Assembly: GCA_025358025.1 (NCBI GenBank)
Contig: JANYKW010000079.1
Location: forward strand, 124,001-188,000
Direction: 5' to 3'
DNA: 64,000 nucleotides
Origin: Bacteroidia bacterium
GTDB taxonomy: Bacteria > Bacteroidota > Bacteroidia > Bacteroidales > Prolixibacteraceae
The translations under genes were made by a program, and so were the position numbers. Shown piece by piece: positions 1 to 8,768 of the stretch (positions are counted from its first letter, which is position 1; each line of letters starts with the position of its first letter). A model generated the notes under the pieces. The model was not told the origin of the DNA. It saw only the letters and a list, made by a program, of their open reading frames with translations, and made no database searches.

Positions 1-3000
1 ATCTGATTCTGCGTAATAAGTGATTGATTTGACCGTGTTCAATGTCGGGCTTCCCACAGGAAGTCCTCCGGTTGCCGTAATATACCACTTCACTGTTGAA
101 CCGGCAGGGGCAGTTGCCGTAGCTGTTAATACCTGTATCGGACTTTGTTCACATACCCTGATATCTCCCCCACTGACTGGTGCATCGGGAACCGCTTCAA
201 TTTTCAGAACTACCGGTGCAGATCGTGTCAGGCTGGAACAACTTCCAAGTAAAGACTCTGCATAATAGGTTGCTGTTCCTATCTGATTTAAAGTAGGACT
301 ACTAACAGGTGCTCCTCCTGATGCTGAAACATACCAGATGGCGGCAGGATCAGAAGACAGCGCAATAAGTGTTTGGATGGGGGCCTTTTCACACTCCGTA
401 ATATTACCAAGGCTGACAGGAGCCATAGGTACAGGATTAATTGTCAGGGTAACCATGGATCGGGTTGAACTGGTGCAAATCCCATTGTTAGCTTCTGCGT
501 AGTAGGTAACAGTGCCAACTGCCTTTAGCGTAGGTGTTACAGGAATGCCTCCCAAAGGAGCGGTATACCATTTGATGGTTGAACCAACCGGAACTTTCGC
601 AGTAGCAGTAAGTGTCTGCAGCGGACTTTTTTGGCATTCCACTACATCTGGATCCGGGACAGGCGGAGCAGGATGAGGAATTATACTAAGTGTAACCTGG
701 GTCCTGATTAAACTGGTGCAACCTGTCAGAATATTGTACGATTCAGCATAAAAACTTACCATTCCCAGACCTGTTAAAGAAGGTGCGGGAACAAGGATTC
801 CTCCCGCAGGTGCATCATACCAGTTCACAGTACAGCCAACAGGTGCAATAGCAACAGGCACGATTGTCTGGGCAGGCATATCCAGACATTGTTTAATGTC
901 TCCAGCGGAAGTAGGAGGTGTCGGAGCAGGCAGGGCGGTAGTTATTAAAGGAATAGACGGGGAGCTTTGACAGCCGATGGCGTCACTTATGATCACAGAG
1001 AAGCTACCCGATGTTGTAACGCGAATAGATTGTGTCGCTTCACCATTCGACCACAGATAATTATACCCGGCAGGCGCAGTGAGAACAACATCACCCCCTG
1101 AACAGAATGTTGTTGGTCCTGAAGGAACAATAACAGGCAAAGGAGGTGCTGGATTGACTACCACAACAACACTGAAGGAACTACTTGTACAACCATTAGA
1201 ACTTAGGGAATACATATAAGTCACGGCCACAGGAACAGCTGAGGTATTTGCCAGTGTCTCGTTTATATCTCCTGCCCCTGAAGAGGCTGGCTGAACAATT
1301 CCAGCTACGGCGGCTCTGTTCCAGCTATACGTTACGCCCGGAGTAGAACTGGTGGCAGCATAGTGGAATACTGAACCGGTACAGATAGCCGGAGGGGTCA
1401 GTGAACTTGTCAGGGCAGGAGCAGGATTCACAGTTACCGTAACATTTTGCGTTGTGGTACAACCATTGAAAAACAAAGTATATAAATAGGTAACATTGAC
1501 TGGTAAGGCTGTTGAACTGGTCAGAAACTCACTAATATTCCCTGACCCCGATGATGCAGGCTGCACAATCCCTGACAGGGTAGGACGCGACCACAACAGA
1601 ACTGCTCCCGGGGTCGAACTTGTTGCCGAATAATTAAACAGTAACCCGCTGCAAACAGCAGGAGGAGTCAGTGTACTTGTCAGGGTGGCAGCAGGATTAA
1701 CTGTCACCACTACATTGTATGTCACAGGATTGGTGCATCCATTGGCAGATAGCGAAAAAACATAGGTGACATTGATAGGAGCAGCAGTGAGATTTAGAAG
1801 TGTCTCGTTTGGATTGCCATTGCCTGATGTAACAGGATTAGCAATTCCCGCAACAGCCACACGACTCCAGGAAAAAGTTGTTCCTGCTGTTGCAGAAGTT
1901 GGAGAATAACTGAAGGCAGTATTACTGCAAATAGCAGGAGGCAAAAGGGTGCTTGTCAAAACCGGCAATGGTTTGACATTTACTACCAGGTTCTGTGATG
2001 AATAACAGCCGAGGGATGATATCTGGTAATTATACGTTACCGGTATGGGTGAAGAGGTGGTATTGACCAATGTCTCATTGGGATCACCAATACCTGATGC
2101 AGATAAATTACTTATTCCGGAAATGGAAACACGACTCCAGTTAAAGACAGCTCCAGGGGTGAGGCTTGCAGGTGTATAATTGAAAACAGCGTTGCTGCAA
2201 ACGTCTGGCGGAGTCAATGTTCCTGAAAGTATCGGGTTTGGATTAACAGTTACAACTACATTCTGTGTATTTGTACACCCAGCCGTAGTTAGCGTATATA
2301 CATAAGTTACATTTACCGGCAAAGGAGTTGTATTGATCAGTAACTCATTGGGATTCGCTGATCCGCTCGATGCTGGATTATTTATACCGGCAACTGCAGC
2401 TCTTGTCCAACCGGTTACAGTGCCATTGGAGGATGTAGGAACATAGACAAAAACAGAATTACTGCATATAGAACCCGGCGTAAGTGTACTGCTCAGTGTT
2501 GGAGCCGGATCCACCCATACAGTCACGCTGTAGGTAATCGGATTGATGCATGCAAAGGCTGTCAAAGTGTATGTATAGGTAACGGGTATGGATGCCACGG
2601 TTGTATTGATAAGGACCTCATTCGGATTTCCTGTTCCTGTAGCGGGCGCATTGCTGATCCCAGCAACAAATGGTCTGCTCCAGTCAAACACTGTTCCAGG
2701 GGTGAGACTGGTAGGAATATAACTAAACAAGGTGTTGCTGCATACGGCCGGTGGATTTAAAACACTATTCAGGACAGGTGATGGATTGACGTCAACCTGA
2801 ACAACCTGAGTATTGGAACAACCATTGGATGTAAGGGAAAAAGTATAATTAACAGTCAAAACATTTGGAGTTGTATTGATCAGAACCTCACTCACATTAC
2901 CGGTTCCGGATGCTGGAGCATTGCTTATCCCGGGAACAGCAGCACGATTCCAACTGAAAGTCGTTCCCGCGGTGCTTGTCAGTGGCACATAAGTGAACAA

Positions 3001-6000
3001 CATGTTATTACAGATTGAAGGTGGTGTCAGGCTACTCGAAAGTGATGGGGATGGATAGACTACAACCATTACGTTGTATGTAATAGGATTTGTACATCCA
3101 TTTACCATTGCCGTATAAACATAAGTTACTGTCACTGCCGACACAGCCGTATTGATTAGTGTCTCACTTGGATTGCCTATGCCGGAAGCTGCAGGATTAC
3201 TGATACCGGCAACAACGGCCCTGCTCCAACTAAAAGTAGCACCTGAAGAACCTGATGGTACGTAGCTGAAAATTGAATTGCTGCAGATATCAGGAGTAGT
3301 TAGCGAACTTGTCAGGATTGGGACAGGCAAAACAGTAACTGTAATAGCAAAAGGAACACCTGTACATAATCCGGACAATGAAATGGGAGTAACAATATAA
3401 AGGACAGTACCCTCAGATAAACCACTTGGATTGGTCAAAACCTGATTAATGGATGGTCCGGAACCTGCACTTGCTCCTGTAATTCCACCTATAATTCCTC
3501 CAACTGTCCAGGTATAACTACTGGGCGTACTGGAGGTCAACATAATACTCGAATTGGATCCGCTACAAACGGAAGCTGTAGAAGAATTGTAAATAGTAGG
3601 GGTTGGATTAACAGTCACTGTGATCGGATAGGGATTGCCCATGCACAAACCGGCTAAGGAGGTTGGTGTAACAATATATTGAACAGTTCCTGCCACAACG
3701 TTACTTGGATTGTTAAGAATCTGGCCAATTAAAGGGCCGGATCCTGGACTGGCTCCCGTAACACCTCCAGTGATGGTCCCGATTGTCCAGGTAAAATTAC
3801 TGGGAATGCTTGCAGTCAGGTTAATGTTCGGACTTGTTCCATTGCATGTACTGGCTGTGGAAGGATTGGTTACTGTAGGTGCCGGATTAATATTTACTGT
3901 AATCGGGAAAGGGGTCCCAATGCATGATCCTGCTACTGATTTTGGCGTAACAAGGTACTCAACTGACCCGGGATTGGTTGCACTTGGATTTGTTAACACT
4001 TGATTGATTGTAGCTCCGGATCCTGCACCAGATCCTGCAATACCTCCCACATTAGCTCCAATGTTCCATGTAAAGGTGCTGGCAATAGAGGCTGACAATA
4101 AAATATTCGGATTTGATCCACTACAGATCGTACTTGTATTCAGCGTAGTCACGATTGGTGCCGGATTGACTCTCACAGTGATTGTGAGCGGATCACCTGC
4201 ACATAACCCGGATGAGGATATTGGAGTAATAACATAATCAACTGTACCTGAAGATGTCCCACTCGGATTTATCAAAATCTGATTTATTATAGGTCCCGAT
4301 CCGGCGCTTGCCCAGGTGATGCCCCCTGTAATGTTGCCTATAGTCCAGGAAAAATTACTTGCTACACTGGCAGTCAGGTTTATTGTCGGACTTGACCCGC
4401 TACAAATGATTGAAGAGGGCGAATTGGTCACTACTGGTTTCGGATTAACCGTTACAATGATGGAAAAAATAGCACATGCTCCTGCTGCGGAAGTTGGAGT
4501 AATCAGATATTGTACCGTTCCGGCATTTGCATTGCTTGGATTGGTCAAAACCTCATTAATTGTTGGGCCTGACCCAGCACTAGCACCTGAGATACCACCT
4601 GTAACAGTGCCAATGGTCCAGGTGAAAGTACTTGTTGGATCTGACGAAGTCAGAGAAATCCCAGTGCTAAATCCGCTGCAAATGGTAGCAGCGTTTGGTG
4701 TTGTCAAAATTGGTGTTGGACTAACAGTTACCGGAATGACCGTGGGATTACCTAAACATGCATTAGAACTAGAGGTTGGTGTCACTACATAATTTACAGT
4801 TCCTGAAGAAACATTGCTCGGATTATTTAATATCTGATTAATGGTCGCTCCTGACCCAGGAACTGCTCCGGTAATTCCTCCAACAATTGTTCCAATCGTC
4901 CACGTATAGGTACTTGGTCCTGTGGCAGTCAGCACAATATTTGGTCCCGTTCCATTACAAGTATTAACCGGACCCAAAGATGTCAGTATAGGTATAGGAT
5001 CAACCGTAACAGTTATTGAATTAGGGATGCCGGCACAAGAACCTGAGGTGGCTGTCGGAGTAACGATATATTGAACCGATCCGGATGATGTATTGCTAGG
5101 ATTAGTAAGTATCTGATTGATTAATGGTCCTGACCCCGGGCTCGCGCCGGTAATTCCCCCTGTAATTGTTCCAATTGTCCATGAGAAGCTGCTGGGAGCA
5201 GAAGAGGTCAAAATAATATTTGGTCCAATACCACTGCAAACCTTTGCAGAAGAAGAATTAGTCACAGTAGGAGTTGGATTTACCGAAACAGTAATTGGAT
5301 AAGCATTACCTACACAAGAGCCCGATATCGTTGTCGGAGTAACTAAATATTGCACAGTACCGACTGTAGGACTCATTGTATTCGTCAATGCCTGATTAAT
5401 AGTAGATCCAGATCCTGAACTTGCTCCGGTGATACCACCGGTAATAGTACCGATAGTCCAGGTATATGTACTTGCAAGAGTTGCACTCAGATTAATGGCT
5501 GTATTATTACCACTGCAAATTGTTGCAGCGTTCATAGCAGTTACGTCAGGAGCAGGACTAACGGTAACAGTAATTGTAAAAGGTATTCCCATGCAGGAAC
5601 CTATTGTTGATGTTGGAGTCACAATATAATCAACTGTTCCTGCAGCTACGTTGCTCGGATTTGTCAATACCTGATTGATGTTTGATCCGGATCCGGCGAT
5701 AGCTCCAGTGATACCACCCGTCACAGATCCAATATTCCAGGTAAATGAACTTGGCACTGAAGCCATTAAGCCAATATTGGGTGTTTTGCCGCTGCATATT
5801 GTTACCGAGTTAGGTGTTGTCACTACCGGCGAGGGATTGACGGTAACTGTGATTGTATAAGGATTTCCTGTGCATGAACCAAAAGTTGAAGTAGGTGTAA
5901 CAATATACTTGACTGTTCCCGCAAATGTATTGCCTGGGTTTGTAAGTATCTGATTGATTATTGGTCCGGATCCTGCTCCTGCACCCGTAATCCCTCCGGT

Positions 6001-7641
6001 GATAGTCCCCACAGTCCAGGTATATGTACTCCCGACGGTTGCGGTCAGGGCAATACCTGGACTTGTTCCGCTACACATGGTTATCAGATTTGATGTTGTT
6101 ACTGCCGGTAACGGATTGACAGTAACAGTAATTGAATAAGGACTTCCAGCACATAAACCAGCTATTGAAACTGGTGTTATAAGGTATTCTACTGTTCCGG
6201 GTGTTGTGGCAAGAGGATTGTTAAGAATCTGATTAATAGATGCCCCTGACCCTGAAACCGCCCCGGTAATTCCTCCTGTGATTGCTCCGATAACCCAGGT
6301 ATATGTACAGGGAACGTTGGCCGTTAAGGCAATATTTGTAGCAGTGCCGCTGCATATAGTTTCGAAATTGGATGTTAATACCACCGGAGCAGGATTAACC
6401 GTTACTTTGATTGTATAAGGTGCTCCCACACAGGAACCAGCTGTGGAAGTTGGCGTCACAATATAATCGACTGTTCCTGCAGCAATGTTGCTTGGATTAG
6501 TCAATACCTGACTGATGCTTGATCCGATACCGGCACTTGCGCCGGAGATTCCACCCGTAATTGCTCCAGTCATCCAGCTATATGTACTGGGTATTGAAGC
6601 TGTTAAACCAAGGCTTGTTGTTGTTCCACTACAAATAGTAGCCACGATTGTTGTTGTAACAACCGGCGAAGGATTGACGGAAACAGTAATCGTATAGGGA
6701 ATTCCTGCACACAATCCGGTAATTGAGGTAGGCGTGACAATATATTGAACAGTTCCTGTTACAGTACTGCTCGGGTTGGTGAGTATCTGATTGATGGTTG
6801 ATCCTGATCCGGCGCTCGCACCGGTGATGCCGCCTGTTATCGTTCCTGTTGTCCATGCAAATTTACTTGCAACAGTCGCTGCCAAGACAATATTTGCATC
6901 TGTTCCACTGCATATTGTCTTTGCGATAGGTGTTGTTACAGCAGGCCCAGGATTGACATTAACAGTAATCGAATAGGGATTTCCTGGGCAGGATCCGGTA
7001 ATTGAGACAGGTGTAATAATATACTCAACTGAACCGGCTGCAGTATTGCTCGGATTGGTCAGGGTCTGATTGATGGTTGACCCTGATCCTGAACTCATTC
7101 CGGTAATGCTTCCGTTTATCGTTCCGATAGTCCAGGAATACGTGCTGGGAGCGGTAGCCGACAATGCAATATTTGTACCCAATCCACTGCATATCGTTGT
7201 GGTATTTGGCGTTGTAACGGAAGGAGCCTGGTTTACTGTCAAAATAGCAGGAAAAGTAGCAATACCATCAACCAGACAGAGGTATTGATTCCCATTCATC
7301 GCAAAAGATACACCCGAAAGAGTCAGTTTTGGAGTTACTTGCCCTGGGATAGGAGTAAATGGACCTCCACCAATACTTTCCTGCCACTGCCATGCTGTAC
7401 CAGTAAATACCTGAAAAACGGCATTACCGCCTTCACAAACTGTTACGCTATTTGGAGGAGGTGCAGGATAAAAAGCATCAATATTATTAATGGGAGAAAC
7501 CGATGGTTCAGTTGACAGAGATAGAATAGAAGAAGGTGCCGAAAATGCTGAGAAGAAGGGCAATATCAAAAACAAGGCTACTAACCTCCAACCTTTTCCC
7601 CTAAATATAAATCCAATATATGGCACAGCAAATACACTCAT
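1..7641 (-). CDS. Giant secreted PKD/Ig-like repeat protein (partial, C-terminus beyond window)
   Basis: An open frame of 2547 codons starts at ATG 7641 and is still open at base 1. Sampled segments at about 30, 960, 1380, 2760, 3420, 5880 and 6480 all read sensibly in the same frame. The N-terminus has a basic stretch and a hydrophobic segment ending near residue 35, consistent with a signal peptide. One Ig-like module (about 60-130) follows, then 14 tandem PKD-like repeats of about 93 residues (about 140-1440), each with a T-x-x-x-ICSG start and a GSC-x-GNP end. Next come 8 repeats of a second PKD-like type of about 90 residues (about 1440-2170; 'ICSN-x-x-F-x-Y' start, 'NGCT' end), one further Ig-like module, and four modules resembling CHU_C-associated Ig_7 (key residues 'CE-x-x-PIQ', 'YYAES'). 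Such proteins are usually cell-surface adhesins or structural proteins, often exported by the type IX system; the C-terminal sorting domain would lie outside the window. The export route is inferred. Confidence 0.9.
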   Translation of the reverse strand, partial: MSVFAVPYIGFIFRGKGWRLVALFLILPFFSAFSAPSSILSLSTEPSVSPINNIDAFYPAPPPNSVTVCEGGNAVFQVFTGTAWQWQESIGGGPFTPIPGQVTPKLTLSGVSFAMNGNQYLCLVDGIATFPAILTVNQAPSVTTPNTTTICSGLGTNIALSATAPSTYSWTIGTINGSITGMSSGSGSTINQTLTNPSNTAAGSVEYIITPVSITGSCPGNPYSITVNVNPGPAVTTPIAKTICSGTDANIVLAATVASKFAWTTGTITGGITGASAGSGSTINQILTNPSSTVTGTVQYIVTPTSITGLCAGIPYTITVSVNPSPVVTTTIVATICSGTTTSLGLTASIPSTYSWMTGAITGGISGASAGIGSSISQVLTNPSNIAAGTVDYIVTPTSTAGSCVGAPYTIKVTVNPAPVVLTSNFETICSGTATNIALTANVPCTYTWVIGAITGGITGAVSGSGASINQILNNPLATTPGTVEYLITPVSIAGLCAGSPYSITVTVNPLPAVTTSNLITMCSGTSPGIALTATVGSTYTWTVGTITGGITGAGAGSGPIINQILTNPGNTFAGTVKYIVTPTSTFGSCTGNPYTITVTVNPSPVVTTPNSVTICSGKTPNIGLMASVPSSFTWNIGSVTGGITGAIAGSGSNINQVLTNPSNVAAGTVDYIVTPTSTIGSCMGIPFTITVTVSPAPDVTAMNAATICSGNNTAINLSATLASTYTWTIGTITGGITGASSGSGSTINQALTNTMSPTVGTVQYLVTPTTISGSCVGNAYPITVSVNPTPTVTNSSSAKVCSGIGPNIILTSSAPSSFSWTIGTITGGITGASPGSGPLINQILTNPSNTSSGSVQYIVTPTATSGSCAGIPNSITVTVDPIPILTSLGPVNTCNGTGPNIVLTATGPSTYTWTIGTIVGGITGAVPGSGATINQILNNPSNVSSGTVNYVVTPTSSSNACLGNPTVIPVTVSPTPILTTPNAATICSGFSTGISLTSSDPTSTFTWTIGTVTGGISGASAGSGPTINEVLTNPSNANAGTVQYLITPTSAAGACAIFSIIVTVNPKPVVTNSPSSIICSGSSPTINLTASVASNFSWTIGNITGGITWASAGSGPIINQILINPSGTSSGTVDYVITPISSSGLCAGDPLTITVRVNPAPIVTTLNTSTICSGSNPNILLSASIASTFTWNIGANVGGIAGSGAGSGATINQVLTNPSATNPGSVEYLVTPKSVAGSCIGTPFPITVNINPAPTVTNPSTASTCNGTSPNINLTASIPSNFTWTIGTITGGVTGASPGSGPLIGQILNNPSNVVAGTVQYIVTPTSLAGLCMGNPYPITVTVNPTPTIYNSSTASVCSGSNSSIMLTSSTPSSYTWTVGGIIGGITGASAGSGPSINQVLTNPSGLSEGTVLYIVTPISLSGLCTGVPFAITVTVLPVPILTSSLTTPDICSNSIFSYVPSGSSGATFSWSRAVVAGISNPAASGIGNPSETLINTAVSAVTVTYVYTAMVNGCTNPITYNVMVVVYPSPSLSSSLTPPSICNNMLFTYVPLTSTAGTTFSWNRAAVPGISNAPASGTGNVSEVLINTTPNVLTVNYTFSLTSNGCSNTQVVQVDVNPSPVLNSVLNPPAVCSNTLFSYIPTSLTPGTVFDWSRPFVAGISNAPATGTGNPNEVLINTTVASIPVTYTYTLTAFACINPITYSVTVWVDPAPTLSSTLTPGSICSNSVFVYVPTSSNGTVTGWTRAAVAGINNPASSGSANPNELLINTTPLPVNVTYVYTLTTAGCTNTQNVVVTVNPNPILSGTLTPPDVCSNAVFNYTPASLTPGAVFNWSRVSISGISNLSASGIGDPNETLVNTTSSPIPVTYNYQISSLGCYSSQNLVVNVKPLPVLTSTLLPPAICSNTAFSYSPTSATAGTTFSWSRVAVAGIANPVTSGNGNPNETLLNLTAAPINVTYVFSLSANGCTNPVTYNVVVTVNPAATLTSTLTPPAVCSGLLFNYSATSSTPGAVLLWSRPTLSGIVQPASSGSGNISEFLTSSTALPVNVTYLYTLFFNGCTTTQNVTVTVNPAPALTSSLTPPAICTGSVFHYAATSSTPGVTYSWNRAAVAGIVQPASSGAGDINETLANTSAVPVAVTYMYSLSSNGCTSSSFSVVVVVNPAPPLPVIVPSGPTTFCSGGDVVLTAPAGYNYLWSNGEATQSIRVTTSGSFSVIISDAIGCQSSPSIPLITTALPAPTPPTSAGDIKQCLDMPAQTIVPVAIAPVGCTVNWYDAPAGGILVPAPSLTGLGMVSFYAESYNILTGCTSLIRTQVTLSIIPHPAPPVPDPDVVECQKSPLQTLTATAKVPVGSTIKWYTAPLGGIPVTPTLKAVGTVTYYAEANNGICTSSTRSMVTLTINPVPMAPVSLGNITECEKAPIQTLIALSSDPAAIWYVSASGGAPVSSPTLNQIGTATYYAESLLGSCSSLTRSAPVVLKIEAVPDAPVSGGDIRVCEQSPIQVLTATATAPAGSTVKWYITATGGLPVGSPTLNTVKSITYYAESD

Positions 7642-8106
7642 TCTATTAATTTTATTGCAACCAGATAAAATTAAAATCACCTGATTTCTACCTCCTGTTC
7701 ATAGTATATAAACGAGGCAATTATAAATTACACCATTTTATTTATCTCGAAAATGCTTTAAAGGTAACCCGCAACCATAAACAGAATTTATATTTTCATA
7801 AAAATCAGCAAGATATGACTGGAATTGTTCAGACAGATATAATTAACGGAATCCGGCACATATCATTTTCGTTTGATGTTACAAAGAAATTTTAAGTTAT
7901 AAAAACATTTTCAATAAGATAAATACCTTTTTTTAAATTTAAAAAATTATACCATTTCTATCCATATTTAAAAGCGGGTCATGCGAAGAACTATCTTTTA
8001 TCAATTTTGATCTAATTCGCTGAATGTCCTATAAATAAAGATCCTAGGAAGTTCAAATATAGTATTAATATTAAAAAATAAATGCTTTAAATTTGATCAA
8101 AAAGAA
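7642..8106. other. Divergent intergenic region between giant surface protein and ruvC
   Basis: This AT-rich spacer of 465 bases carries no convincing gene on either strand. It must hold the start signals for both neighbours. A TAAATTTG match to the Bacteroidetes -7 box lies at 8088-8095 on the plus strand, only about 11 bases before the ruvC start. A minus-strand TATATTTG match at 8054-8061 would give the giant gene a leader of about 400 bases. Neither has a clear -33 TTG partner at the usual spacing. Confidence 0.5.
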
Positions 8107-8658
8107 TTGATTATCAAAAAGACTATTTTAGGAATAGACCCAGGAACAAATATCATGGGTTATGGCGTCATTCAGGTGAACGATAACAAAGTAAGCATCA
8201 TCACACTTGGAGTCGTGAAGACGTCAGGATTTACGGGCCATTATCAAAAACTAAGTCACATTTTTGATCGCACTTTGTATCTGGTGGATGAATATAAACC
8301 GGATGAAACCGCGCTTGAAGCTCCTTTTTTTGGAAAAAACGTTCAATCCATGCTGAAACTTGGCAGGGCTCAGGGAGTTGCGATGGCTGCATCACTCTAC
8401 CGGGGAGTCCCCATCTTCGAATATGCTCCGCTTCGGATCAAACAGGCTATTACGGGAAACGGGGCTTCTTCCAAAGAACAGGTAGCCTATTTCCTCAAAC
8501 AAATGTTCGGCATGACCATCATGCCTTCAGATCTGGATGCCACCGACGGACTGGCTGCCGCGGTTTGCCACTACCTGCAGATGAAAAATCCTGTAACTGA
8601 AAAAGGGGCAAAAAACTGGGAGGAGTATATTCGTAAAAATCCGGATCGGGTGAAGTAA
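8107..8658 (+). CDS. ruvC: Crossover junction endodeoxyribonuclease RuvC
   Basis: RuvC resolves Holliday junctions made by RecA-type recombination, working with the RuvAB branch-migration motor. The 183-residue length fits the family. The four catalytic acidic residues are visible: D11 in 'GIDPGT', E71 in 'LEAPFFGKN', and D144 and D147 in 'SDLDATDGLAAA'. The start is TTG at 8107. No in-frame ATG is available upstream (the nearby ATG at 8082 is followed by a stop), and an A/G-rich stretch precedes the TTG. The gene stands alone, divergent from the giant surface protein and 110 bases ahead of feoB. Confidence 0.93.
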   Translation: MIIKKTILGIDPGTNIMGYGVIQVNDNKVSIITLGVVKTSGFTGHYQKLSHIFDRTLYLVDEYKPDETALEAPFFGKNVQSMLKLGRAQGVAMAASLYRGVPIFEYAPLRIKQAITGNGASSKEQVAYFLKQMFGMTIMPSDLDATDGLAAAVCHYLQMKNPVTEKGAKNWEEYIRKNPDRVK

Positions 8659-8724
8659 ATGAGTGGCCTAAGCATTAATTTCCACATTTTTCAATTTACC
8701 AATTTCCACAATTATTTTTTAGAC

Positions 8725-8732
8725 TATATTTG
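8725..8732 (+). promoter_or_regulatory. Predicted -7 box for feoAB
   Basis: TATATTTG matches the Bacteroidetes TAnnTTTG -7 consensus exactly and lies 37 bases upstream of the feoB start codon. No clear TTG -33 element is seen at 19-21 bases. The predicted start of transcription is near 8739. Confidence 0.5.
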
Positions 8733-8768
8733 TGTGCTATTTTTATTTATTCTTAATAAGATTAATCT

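Noticed and set aside
3710-7288. Ladder of plus-strand open frames with similar sequence ('PDPALAPVIPPV')
   Set aside because: They are antisense shadows of the PKD-like repeats of the giant minus-strand gene; their similarity only reflects the repeat period.
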